Of a stretch of 5,217 nt of DNA, positions 1 through 5,217 are shown piece after piece. Positions within the stretch are counted from its first letter, which is position 1, and each line of letters begins with the position of its first letter. The position numbers and the translations under genes were made by a program. The notes below the pieces were generated by a model. It searched no databases, was not told the DNA's origin, and saw only the letters and a program-made list of their open reading frames with translations. The stretch spans positions 1-5,217 of the forward strand of contig DCGO01000061.1 of NCBI GenBank assembly GCA_002314605.1, read 5' to 3'. Source of the stretch: Lentisphaeria bacterium UBA1776 (GTDB taxonomy: Bacteria; Verrucomicrobiota; Lentisphaeria; Victivallales; Victivallaceae).

Positions 1-297
1 AATAGAATTATAAGTTATTTAGCAGTCACTAAGTAAAAAGACCGATAGCAGATAACATACCATGGAAATCAGATTTTTGCAAACCGGAAATAACGTTTAA
101 CGCATGTCCCCGGCGCTTTGCGCCTGCGGTCCGGAATCCAAATTTCGTTTGGTGATAATAGAGGAAACTACTCCATCTCCGGTAAATTTCAAATTGTTTG
201 TTGAAAGCTCGCCCCCCAAGTCAGTTTATATCCATTGGGCTCTGCGACATCATTGCCTCCGCCCAAATGTGTGCAGAACTTCGAACACTGCCGAAAA
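1..297. other. Intergenic region, no supported gene
   Basis: This stretch lies downstream of the hydrolase gene and runs to the window edge. Its first 100 bases are AT-rich. Open frames here are short and resemble no protein I know; most are tails of frames antisense to, or overlapping, the hydrolase. A plus-strand ATG at 62 opens only a 12-codon frame. I see no strong intrinsic terminator after the hydrolase stop. Short dyads exist at 112-124 (GGCGC, TTT loop, GCGCC) and 215-239 (CCCAA and TTGGG far apart), and neither has a T-tract. A possible minus-strand promoter at 54-82 is listed separately. A perfect TATAAT on the minus strand (12 down to 7) lacks a good -35 box. Confidence 0.6.
54..82 (-). 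promoter_or_regulatory. Possible sigma70-type promoter reading off the left edge
   Basis: On the minus strand TTGCAA (82-77) is followed, after exactly 17 bases, by TATGTT (59-54). Each box matches 4 of 6 consensus positions. A TG one base before the -10 box (TGG then TATGTT) makes it an extended -10. Transcription would start near 47 and run out of the window, so the gene it serves is not visible. The setting, a gap after a gene on the same strand, is plausible for a promoter. Both boxes are imperfect and the AT-rich context raises the chance of a coincidental match. Confidence 0.35.
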
Positions 298-2241
298 TCA
301 TTTCCGGGGGAAAGATTCCCGCAGATGCAACAGCAGAATCCGCAGAAGCTCCCGGATAGCGGCCGGATTGCGGTGTACACTGTGATCCGACTGGACAATG
401 CATTCGCTGGCCACATTGTCGAGATGACTGCTGAGATACGGGACGATACCGTCACTTCCGCCTGGGACGTTTTCCGCCTCGCGATTCCCGATAATGGAGT
501 GGTACATCACGTCCTGCCGCATCTGTGAATCTCCCGCCCAGCGGACAAAAATGCTCTTCGGGTTCAGATTGTCAATCCCCGTCAAAAAAGAATCTTTACG
601 CCAAGTCATCTTTTCCTTCGGCATCAAGGTCTTCCAGATACGGATGATATTTTCTTTTTTCCCCAAAAGCTGCCCCGGCAGCTGGATCAGACGGATCCCC
701 AGTTTGGCAATCTGTTTCTGCGCCATGGCGGCCCCCCGGTGCGGGACAGCCATGAAAACGGCCCGCCGAACAAAATCAAGGGGAGGAAAAATAAAGAGAT
801 GCTCGATAAGCTGCTGATCTTCCGGCAAAAGTTTGCGACAGACCTTCTCCCAGGATTGCCCGGTAAGAGTTTCAATGGCCTGCCCCGGCGTTTTCTGAAG
901 CAACTGCCGTACAATCATCCCGCCCATGCTGTGTCCGACCAGCACCATACGGTTGAAATTTCCGGTGGCTTCGGCAGTCGTACAGAATTCCTCTCTGGCT
1001 TTCAGGAGCTCCCTGCACAGATTCCCGGCGGAATACAGTACCGGGACCCCGGTGGAATAGGAATAGAACCAGAACTGGTATTTCTTCCGGATCTCCGGAT
1101 CGTACTTGAGAGAATTGAGCATCTGTCCCCAGGTTTCCGGGCTGGACATGAGACCATGGACGAACACCACCGGAATCTTTTCCGGCCGGTAGGGTTCCAC
1201 CATGTACAACCCGGCGGACTCTTCATATTTCATGGGATTCAGCATGTCGGCCAGAAGGTTCCGCTGGGTAATGTCGTTCATGAAACACGCCAGCGGAGTG
1301 GAAAAATCACGGGCAAGAGGCCAGTGCAAAGGGATGTCGAAAAAGGAGTTCTCAAGCTGAAAATCTTCTTTGAGGGAAGTATCCTGATAGATTGGAAAAA
1401 GCGAAATCTTCTGTTCAGAAAGAGTCACCCTGAAAAAGAGTGTTACCGGAATCGTCAGTCCCGGCGGGGTCCGCAGCGACCGGCTTAATTCCTTGGTATT
1501 GATCTTCGCAACCAGAGGAACTCCATACCCGGAGTGACGGTTGATCAGGCGCAGCGCCCGGACACTGTAGGAGGAACAGAGCGAAAAATCAGCGACCGCC
1601 TCCCTGGGAACGGAAAGCCGGAAGGTGGGTCTTTCAAATATAAATTCCGTTCCGGCGATCCCCTGCAGACAGAACATACTGCTGTCAAGAAGATTCTTTT
1701 TTCTGAGATAACAGAAAATTCCGGCGATGGCTTCATTCATGATCTGCACTTCCTGCAGCACAAGACTGTCCCGGTAAAGATCCTGAAGCTCTTTCGGACC
1801 GTGTTTCCGGTTGGAAAATGCCAGAAAACTGTAGCGGAATGCCGCAAGATGAAATTTGATCCGTTCCTCATCATCGGAGGTCTCTCTGCCGGCAAAATAG
1901 CGGCAGACATCCGCCGCAATCAGCGGGTACACAGAATCTCCGGAGATCCGGAAAAAAGAGTCGATCGTATCAAGAATCTTGTTCGGCGACCGTTCCAAAG
2001 AACTCCGGAGCAGATTTCCGCGAAGGAAATTTTCCGTATGCAGCGACATTCCCCGCGGACCGACCTGCTCGTATTTGTAATACTCGCGTTCCTGCTCCGG
2101 AGTACTGGCAGCCACCGTAACCTCACGGCTGTTGAACTGGCGGCATACGGCTATAAAGACCGCACTGAAACATCTCTTGCCGGCATCGACCATACGGGCA
2201 ACCATGCCGGAGCCATCTGCAATGTCACGGGGTCCATTCAT
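298..2241 (-). CDS. Large alpha/beta-fold hydrolase (lipase/esterase-like), possibly membrane-anchored
   Basis: This 647-residue protein has a serine hydrolase domain in its C-terminal 300 residues. The oxyanion-loop motif FVHGLMSS has its His at 362, the nucleophile elbow GHSMGG has Ser438, a conserved VPHRG segment has its His at 501, and the SDGIVP motif places the acid at Asp597. The segment DHSVHRNP supplies the base, probably His620 or else His623. Family members cleave esters or lipids; the substrate here is unknown. Residues from about 54 to 350 form an N-terminal region I do not recognise. The start is uncertain. The ATG at 2241 has no clear ribosome binding site, and in-frame ATGs follow at 2205 and 2193. 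From the last of these, residues 22-33 read as two basic residues, a short hydrophobic stretch and a Cys (IAVC). This resembles a lipoprotein signal, but Val at -1 is atypical. Stop is TGA. The gene follows the TIGR04073-like gene, with a hairpin between them. Confidence 0.88.
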   Translation of the reverse strand: MNGPRDIADGSGMVARMVDAGKRCFSAVFIAVCRQFNSREVTVAASTPEQEREYYKYEQVGPRGMSLHTENFLRGNLLRSSLERSPNKILDTIDSFFRISGDSVYPLIAADVCRYFAGRETSDDEERIKFHLAAFRYSFLAFSNRKHGPKELQDLYRDSLVLQEVQIMNEAIAGIFCYLRKKNLLDSSMFCLQGIAGTEFIFERPTFRLSVPREAVADFSLCSSYSVRALRLINRHSGYGVPLVAKINTKELSRSLRTPPGLTIPVTLFFRVTLSEQKISLFPIYQDTSLKEDFQLENSFFDIPLHWPLARDFSTPLACFMNDITQRNLLADMLNPMKYEESAGLYMVEPYRPEKIPVVFVHGLMSSPETWGQMLNSLKYDPEIRKKYQFWFYSYSTGVPVLYSAGNLCRELLKAREEFCTTAEATGNFNRMVLVGHSMGGMIVRQLLQKTPGQAIETLTGQSWEKVCRKLLPEDQQLIEHLFIFPPLDFVRRAVFMAVPHRGAAMAQKQIAKLGIRLIQLPGQLLGKKENIIRIWKTLMPKEKMTWRKDSFLTGIDNLNPKSIFVRWAGDSQMRQDVMYHSIIGNREAENVPGGSDGIVPYLSSHLDNVASECIVQSDHSVHRNPAAIRELLRILLLHLRESFPRK

Positions 2242-2252
2242 TTATTCACTGG

Positions 2253-2284
2253 AAAACTGCTTCAGTCCTCATTCGGACTGAAGC
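2253..2284 (-). terminator. Probable intrinsic terminator or attenuator behind the repeat-protein gene
   Basis: Read on the minus strand, GCTTCAGTCC (2284-2275) and GGACTGAAGC (2268-2259) form a perfect 10-bp stem with a 6-base loop, followed within two bases by TTTT (2256-2253). The stem begins 13 bases after the stop codon of the secreted repeat protein, a usual position for a Rho-independent terminator. The T-tract is short and broken by CC, so termination may be partial. It ends only about 11 bases before the hydrolase ATG at 2241, so it would also control read-through into that gene. Confidence 0.65.
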
Positions 2285-2297
2285 TGACAGAACCCCA

Positions 2298-2852
2298 TTA
2301 CTTCTTATAATTCCACTTGGCCTGAAACACGGTATCAGGAAAATTTTTCCCGTGGAAGATATTGCCGCTGGAACCGAAACTGACGAGGTCAAAAACCCCG
2401 CTGAAGGTCCGTCCCACCGTAAAGAAAGCGCCTTCCGGAATACCGACGATCAAGCCGAACACCGGGATAAAACCATTGTCATAAATTGCACAGCGGGGAA
2501 GTTCCAGCCAGCCGGTGCAAATATTGCAGAGCCCCCGGGCAATGCACAGGGCGAACCCGGGTTCTTCTTCCTTGGTCGGAACCGCTGCAGGAGCGGGCTT
2601 GGCAGCCACGGGTGCCGCAGGAGCGGCCTTGGCAGCCACGGGTGCCGCAGGAGCGGCCTTGACCGCCGCGGGTGCCGCTGCAGGAGCAGGCTTGGCAGCC
2701 ACGGGCGCCGCTGCAGGAGCAGGCTTGGCAGCCACGGGCGCCGCAGGAGCGGCCTTGACTGCCGCGGGCGCCGCCACAGCAGTGACAACAGACTCTGCCG
2801 CAGTCAGTGCGGCACCGGCAAACACAGCAAAAATCAACATTCCTGTTTTCAT
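2298..2852 (-). CDS. Secreted exosortase-associated protein (TIGR04073-like) with Ala/Pro/Lys repeat linker
   Basis: The frame is open to 2948, but I choose the internal ATG at 2852. It has AGAAGGA at 2867-2861 eight bases upstream and begins with a typical signal peptide (MKTG, hydrophobic run, cleavage likely after Ala19 in LTAA before Glu20). The longer frame would also overlap the promoter. The product is 184 residues. Residues about 26-92 are low-complexity Ala/Pro/Val/Lys made of 10- or 11-residue units such as APVAAKPAPA, a flexible basic linker. Residues about 99-184 are a compact domain with ARGLCNICTGWLELPR, a glycine-rich central stretch (GLIVGIPEGAFFTVGRTFSGVFDLVSF, positions 133-159) and a C-terminal FQAKWNYKK. 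This pattern matches my memory of the TIGR04073 family, small exported proteins found in genomes with exosortase/PEP-CTERM sorting; their biochemical role is unknown. Cys103, 109, 112 and 121 could form disulfides. It has its own promoter and terminator. Confidence 0.85.
   Translation of the reverse strand: MKTGMLIFAVFAGAALTAAESVVTAVAAPAAVKAAPAAPVAAKPAPAAAPVAAKPAPAAAPAAVKAAPAAPVAAKAAPAAPVAAKPAPAAVPTKEEEPGFALCIARGLCNICTGWLELPRCAIYDNGFIPVFGLIVGIPEGAFFTVGRTFSGVFDLVSFGSSGNIFHGKNFPDTVFQAKWNYKK
2587..2772 (-). repeat. Six tandem 30-base in-frame repeats coding the Ala/Pro/Lys linker
   Basis: Units start at 2587, 2617, 2647, 2680, 2713 and 2743, each 30 bases; an extra GCT triplet (plus-strand reading) precedes the units at 2680 and 2713. 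The two 33-base copies at 2677-2709 and 2710-2742 are identical. The other units differ at a few positions. Units 1-3 end in GGTGCC and units 4-6 in GGCGCC, so the array may have grown by duplication of a multi-unit block. Each unit codes a decapeptide of the type AP(V/A)A(A/V)K(P/A)APA. All length changes are multiples of three, so the frame is kept. Such arrays often vary in copy number between strains. Confidence 0.93.
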
Positions 2853-2860
2853 GATAACTT

Positions 2861-2867
2861 TCCTTCT
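2861..2867 (-). promoter_or_regulatory. Ribosome binding site fixing the start of the repeat protein
   Basis: AGAAGGA on the minus strand lies 8 bases before the ATG at 2852. It is the only good Shine-Dalgarno match near any candidate start of this frame, and it decides in favour of the signal-peptide start over the upstream codon at 2948. Confidence 0.8.
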
Positions 2868-2895
2868 TTTTTGGACAACACTTTTTACGACAACC

Positions 2896-2917
2896 TGACA
2901 CAGACTTGCCTGTATCA
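2896..2917 (-). promoter_or_regulatory. Inverted repeat at the predicted transcription start (5' hairpin or operator)
   Basis: On the minus strand TGATACAG (2917-2910) and CTGTGTCA (2903-2896) pair over 8 bp, with one G-U in RNA, around a 6-base loop. The predicted start from the promoter at 2921-2948 is near 2914, so the dyad would form a hairpin at or close to the 5' end of the mRNA, or serve as an operator overlapping the start site. The sequence does not distinguish the two. Confidence 0.45.
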
Positions 2918-2920
2918 AAT

Positions 2921-2948
2921 AAGATAGCACATGTTTTTCATTTGTCAA
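2921..2948 (-). promoter_or_regulatory. Sigma70-type promoter of the secreted repeat protein
   Basis: On the minus strand a perfect TTGACA (2948-2943) is followed by a 16-base spacer and TATCTT (2926-2921, 4 of 6 consensus), with TG at the extended -10 position (TGC then TATCTT). Transcription would start near 2914, giving a leader of about 60 bases before the ATG at 2852. The -35 box begins 12 bases past the trmB stop, so the promoter separates this gene from the serS-apgM-trmB operon. Confidence 0.75.
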
Positions 2949-2960
2949 TGCGGCAACCGA

Positions 2961-3575
2961 TCAATGACCGATTGTTTTCGGCGGAAGCGGAAGCCGCTGA
3001 AATGCAATGTGGCGGACCGGCTTTCCCATAGCAAGCCAGCGGCGCTCAAAATCGCTTTGGATTCCCTGCAGATCCGCCGGGAGATCCATGGATCGGAAAA
3101 GCATGGAACTTGCCATCACCTGCTCCACCGCATAACAGTAGGCCTGATCATCGCTGGAAAAATGGAACACGCCGTCTTTCTTCAGCACCCGATGCAGCTG
3201 GGCCGTGAAATCAGATGACAGAAGCCGATGTCCCCGGTGCCGCCCTTTGGGCCACGGGTCCGGACACAAAAGATGCACCCGGTTCAGACACCCGTCCGGC
3301 AGCGCCAGCCCCACCAGATGCCTGGCCTCGGTTCGGAGAACCCGGATATTTCCGACCTTCTCCCGGCGGCAGTGCTTCACCAGCTTCCGCAGCCGGCCGA
3401 TCATCACATCCGCCGCCAGAATGAGACGTTCAGGATACCGCTGTGCCAGCTGCACCGTATAAGAGCCGCAACCGCACCCCAGATCCAGTTCCGTCACCGG
3501 ACTTGCCGGCGGCGGCCAGATACAGTAGGTCCCGGTCAGAAAGACAATATCATCATCCTCGTCCTGATGCGTCAT
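2961..3575 (-). CDS. trmB: tRNA (guanine-N7-)-methyltransferase TrmB
   Basis: This 204-residue cytosolic enzyme transfers a methyl group from S-adenosylmethionine to N7 of guanine 46 in the tRNA variable loop. The SAM-binding motif LDLGCGCGSY is at residues 30-39, an acidic residue at the end of the second strand is in AAD (Asp56), and a TEARHL segment is at 82-87. The family signature CPDPWPK is at 104-110, followed by the basic HRGHRLL. The C-terminal SDFERRWLAMGKPV matches the conserved substrate-binding tail (T/S-x-F/Y-E-x-x). Length is slightly short because the N-terminal extension before the Rossmann fold is brief and acidic (QDEDDD). The start ATG overlaps the TGA of the upstream gene as ATGA, with no strong Shine-Dalgarno sequence, which suggests translational coupling. 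Stop is TGA, and I see no terminator before the next promoter. Confidence 0.95.
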   Translation of the reverse strand: MTHQDEDDDIVFLTGTYCIWPPPASPVTELDLGCGCGSYTVQLAQRYPERLILAADVMIGRLRKLVKHCRREKVGNIRVLRTEARHLVGLALPDGCLNRVHLLCPDPWPKGRHRGHRLLSSDFTAQLHRVLKKDGVFHFSSDDQAYCYAVEQVMASSMLFRSMDLPADLQGIQSDFERRWLAMGKPVRHIAFQRLPLPPKTIGH

Positions 3576-4771
3576 AACTTCTGCAACCCCAAAAGCAGCC
3601 GGACCAGCTCATCGCCGGATCTGGCGCCCAGCCTGCCATTTTTGGCGGAATTTTCCCCGAAGAAAGTCACCCCGTCCGCAGGGAAAGAGGGTCCGCAGAC
3701 CGCCACCGGAACCGGCGTGGTAGTGTGTTTTCGCAGACGGATCGGCACCGGATGGTCCGGAAGCACCGCGAAATTCACGTTTTCCCCTTTCAGCGCAGTC
3801 ATGACCGGAGCAACAATCTGCTGATCAAATGCCTGGATAGCCTGCAGTTTCAGGTCAAGTTTTCCCATGTGGGAACACTCGTCAACGGCCTCCACATGAA
3901 TATACACCAAGTCGTGATTTTTCAGCATTTCCAGCGCAGCGGCCACCTTGCCGGCATAGTTGGTGTCCAGAAACCCGGTGGCGCCCGGCACTTCCGCCAC
4001 GGTCATCCCGCTGGCCCGTCCGATCCCCCGGATCACGTCCACCGCACTGATAATGGCACCGCGCCGCCCCTCGTAACGCTCCTCAAAACTCAGGAGTTTC
4101 GGAGTGCGTCCGGGGCTCCACGGCCAGATATCCGTGGCTTCAGATGCGATATCCGTATGGGCAAGCACCTCCCGGGCATCCCGGAAAAGCTGATTCAGCA
4201 CTTCCACCGTATGAGCCGCTCCGGGGACCTCCGCCGTCCAAGGCAGTTCCGTCACCGGCATATCCTGGGAGGAATCAGGCTTGAAGTATCCGACCCGGTC
4301 GGAAAACTCTCTGCCGTGAAGCACCATAAGATTCCGGTAGCTGACCCCCGGGTAAAAGGAAACTTTGTCCGACCCGAGTTTCTCCTGCAGAAGATTCATC
4401 AGTTGAGCGGACACCGTATTATCAATGTGTCTCGCCGAATAATCCCTCAGGATCCCCTGTTCATCCACTGTCACCAGATTGCAGCGCCACGCCACATCAT
4501 CCGGACCCAGACGGATCCCCCGACTTACCGCCTCAATGGGGCCACGTCCGGGGTAATTCTTTTCCGGATAATACCCGAGGACCGACATATTGGCCACATC
4601 GGAAGAGGTGGGCAACCCCGGGGGCAGCGTCAGAAAACTGCCGCTCATCCCGGCCGCCGCGATCCCGTCCATGGCCGGGGTATCCGCATATTCAAGCGGA
4701 GTTTTTCCACCCAGTTCCGGCAGCGGCTCATCGGCCATGCCGTCGCCCAGAAAAATCACTGCTTTCGGCAT
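3572..4771 (-). CDS. apgM: Archaeal-type cofactor-independent phosphoglycerate mutase / proposed homoserine kinase
   Basis: This 399-residue protein belongs to the alkaline phosphatase superfamily of metalloenzymes. It probably interconverts 3- and 2-phosphoglycerate, but a bacterial branch of this family is annotated as a proposed homoserine kinase, and the sequence alone does not decide. Metal and catalytic residues look intact: Asp10 in FLGDGMAD, the phosphoryl-accepting Ser57 in PTSSDVANMSVLGY, Asp297, Glu298 and His301 in VDECSHMGKLD, Asp339-His340 in LPDHPVP and His349 in RKHTTTPVP. The frame can start at GTG 4780, overlapping the serS stop as GTGA. I prefer ATG 4771, because the family usually begins a few residues before the GDGMAD motif and because a Shine-Dalgarno-like AAGAAGTGATC precedes it. 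It ends in a 4-base ATGA overlap with trmB, so the three genes are very likely co-transcribed. Confidence 0.93.
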   Translation of the reverse strand: MPKAVIFLGDGMADEPLPELGGKTPLEYADTPAMDGIAAAGMSGSFLTLPPGLPTSSDVANMSVLGYYPEKNYPGRGPIEAVSRGIRLGPDDVAWRCNLVTVDEQGILRDYSARHIDNTVSAQLMNLLQEKLGSDKVSFYPGVSYRNLMVLHGREFSDRVGYFKPDSSQDMPVTELPWTAEVPGAAHTVEVLNQLFRDAREVLAHTDIASEATDIWPWSPGRTPKLLSFEERYEGRRGAIISAVDVIRGIGRASGMTVAEVPGATGFLDTNYAGKVAAALEMLKNHDLVYIHVEAVDECSHMGKLDLKLQAIQAFDQQIVAPVMTALKGENVNFAVLPDHPVPIRLRKHTTTPVPVAVCGPSFPADGVTFFGENSAKNGRLGARSGDELVRLLLGLQKL

Positions 4772-4774
4772 GGA

Positions 4775-4785
4775 GATCACTTCTT
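4775..4785 (-). promoter_or_regulatory. Shine-Dalgarno-like site over the serS stop, supporting ATG 4771
   Basis: AAGAAGTGATC on the minus strand (4785-4775) resembles the anti-16S consensus AAGGAGGTGATC and lies at suitable distance from the ATG at 4771. The GTG at 4780 falls inside this site and has no such signal ahead of it. The site overlaps the last codons and TGA of serS, consistent with coupled translation. Confidence 0.55.
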
Positions 4786-5217
4786 GACCGGTTCGATCAC
4801 ATCAAAGCCGCACAAGGGCCGCAGCACTTCCGGCACCACCACCGAACCGTCCGCCCGCTGGAAATTCTCCAGAATGGCGATCAGCACCCGGTCCGTCACC
4901 GCCGTGGCACTGATGGTATGGACATATTCCCGTTCGCCATTGGCCTTCTTGTAGCGGATATTCAGCCGGCGGGACTGGAAGGCCGTAAGGTTGGTGTTGC
5001 TGGTGACTTCGCGGTAGGCGCCGAACCCGGCAAACCACGCCTCGATATCGTACTTCTTGTGCCCCGGAGCGCCCAGATCTCCCACGCACACATTCACCAC
5101 ATGGTAGGGGATCCCCAGCGCCTGCAGGATGTACTCCTCGTTGGCCAGACACTCCTCGTGATATTTCACCGACTCCTCGGGACGGCAGAAAATGATCTGC
5201 TCGACCTTGTGGAACTG
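4777..5217 (-). CDS. serS: Seryl-tRNA synthetase, C-terminal part (cut by window edge)
   Basis: The final 146 residues of a class II aminoacyl-tRNA synthetase that charges tRNA-Ser. The frame is open to the right edge, where it begins QFHKVEQ, a conserved stretch of the SerRS catalytic core, so the start and the N-terminal tRNA-binding coiled coil lie outside. Visible core segments in order are the helix KYHEECLANEEYILQALGIPY, GDLGAPGHKKYDIEAWFAG (usually A/S-Q-K-Y-D-x-E-x-W), YREVTSNTNLTAFQSRRLNIRYK in place of the common YREISSCSN-DFQARR, and the class II motif 3 region. The last reads SATAVTDRVLIAILENFQ, where many bacteria have GSGLAVGRTLVAILEN. The motif 3 Arg is kept. The C-terminus DGSVVVPEVLRPLCGFDVI is typical. 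An internal GTG at 5169 is a coding valine, not a start. Stop TGA overlaps the possible GTG start of the next gene. Confidence 0.95.
   Translation of the reverse strand, partial: QFHKVEQIIFCRPEESVKYHEECLANEEYILQALGIPYHVVNVCVGDLGAPGHKKYDIEAWFAGFGAYREVTSNTNLTAFQSRRLNIRYKKANGEREYVHTISATAVTDRVLIAILENFQRADGSVVVPEVLRPLCGFDVIEPVKK

Noticed and set aside
112..124. Small perfect hairpin GGCGC-TTT-GCGCC as a terminator
   Set aside because: The stem is only 5 bp and no T-tract follows on either strand, so it does not meet the pattern of an intrinsic terminator.
189..455. 88-codon minus-strand frame overlapping the end of the hydrolase and entering the gap
   Set aside because: Most of it is out of frame within the hydrolase, it has no clear ribosome binding site, and the tail THLGGGNDVAEPNGYKLTWG gave no confident family resemblance.
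739..2310. Long plus-strand open frames (739-1488 and 1534-2310) opposite the hydrolase
   Set aside because: They run antisense to a gene with clear hydrolase motifs. Their translations are rich in Arg, Pro, His and Lys with no recognisable domain, as expected from a shadow frame in GC-rich coding DNA.
2587..2772. CRISPR-like array
   Set aside because: The units are directly adjacent without unique spacers, lie in frame inside a coding sequence and translate into a regular Ala/Pro/Lys linker.
2515..2898. Plus-strand Ala/Gly-rich open frame across the repeats, ending in a hydrophobic stretch
   Set aside because: The tandem repeats keep several frames open on both strands. Only the minus-strand frame has a signal peptide, a ribosome binding site, a promoter and a family-like domain.
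2853..2948. Upstream extension of the repeat protein to the codon at 2948
   Set aside because: The extension would sit inside the promoter and leader, lacks a ribosome binding site and would bury a good signal peptide 32 residues into the protein.
3725..4954. 409-codon plus-strand open frame opposite apgM and the end of serS
   Set aside because: It is antisense to two genes with intact catalytic motifs, and its His/Arg/Pro-rich translation resembles no protein family.

Overview
The window (5217 bases, moderately GC-rich genes with AT-rich gaps) reads entirely on the minus strand, so the biological order runs from the right edge to the left. It fits a bacterium of the Planctomycetes-Verrucomicrobia-Lentisphaerae group, most likely Lentisphaerae or a Verrucomicrobia relative. 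The main reason is a small secreted protein whose C-terminal half looks like the exosortase-associated TIGR04073 family, next to an archaeal-type phosphoglycerate mutase homologue and a large PVC-style alpha/beta hydrolase. This placement is inferred from remembered family patterns, not from a search.

Right part (2961-5217): three tightly overlapping genes form an evident operon. They are the C-terminal part of seryl-tRNA synthetase (serS, cut by the window edge), a cofactor-independent phosphoglycerate mutase or proposed homoserine kinase (apgM family), and tRNA (guanine-N7)-methyltransferase (trmB). The apgM reading frame overlaps the serS stop if its GTG is used, or starts 5 bases after the stop at the preferred ATG. 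trmB overlaps the apgM stop by ATGA. Two of the three genes act on tRNA and one on central or amino-acid metabolism.

Middle part (2298-2960): a well-formed sigma70-type promoter with TTGACA and an extended -10 lies just after trmB. It drives a 184-residue exported protein made of a signal peptide, an Ala/Pro/Lys linker encoded by six 30-base tandem repeats, and a TIGR04073-like domain. A perfect 10-bp hairpin followed by four T residues lies right behind it and is probably an intrinsic terminator or attenuator.

Left part (1-2297): a 647-residue alpha/beta hydrolase with a complete-looking Ser-Asp-His triad at its C-terminal end and a long N-terminal region that I do not recognise. Its start lies only 17 bases beyond the hairpin and lacks a clear ribosome binding site. 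The last 297 bases hold no convincing gene; one possible promoter points off the left edge.

I see no mobile element, CRISPR array, RNA gene or clearly new multi-gene system. The most interesting items are the repeat-expanded linker in the exosortase-associated protein, the terminator between that gene and the hydrolase, and the variant motifs in the seryl-tRNA synthetase.
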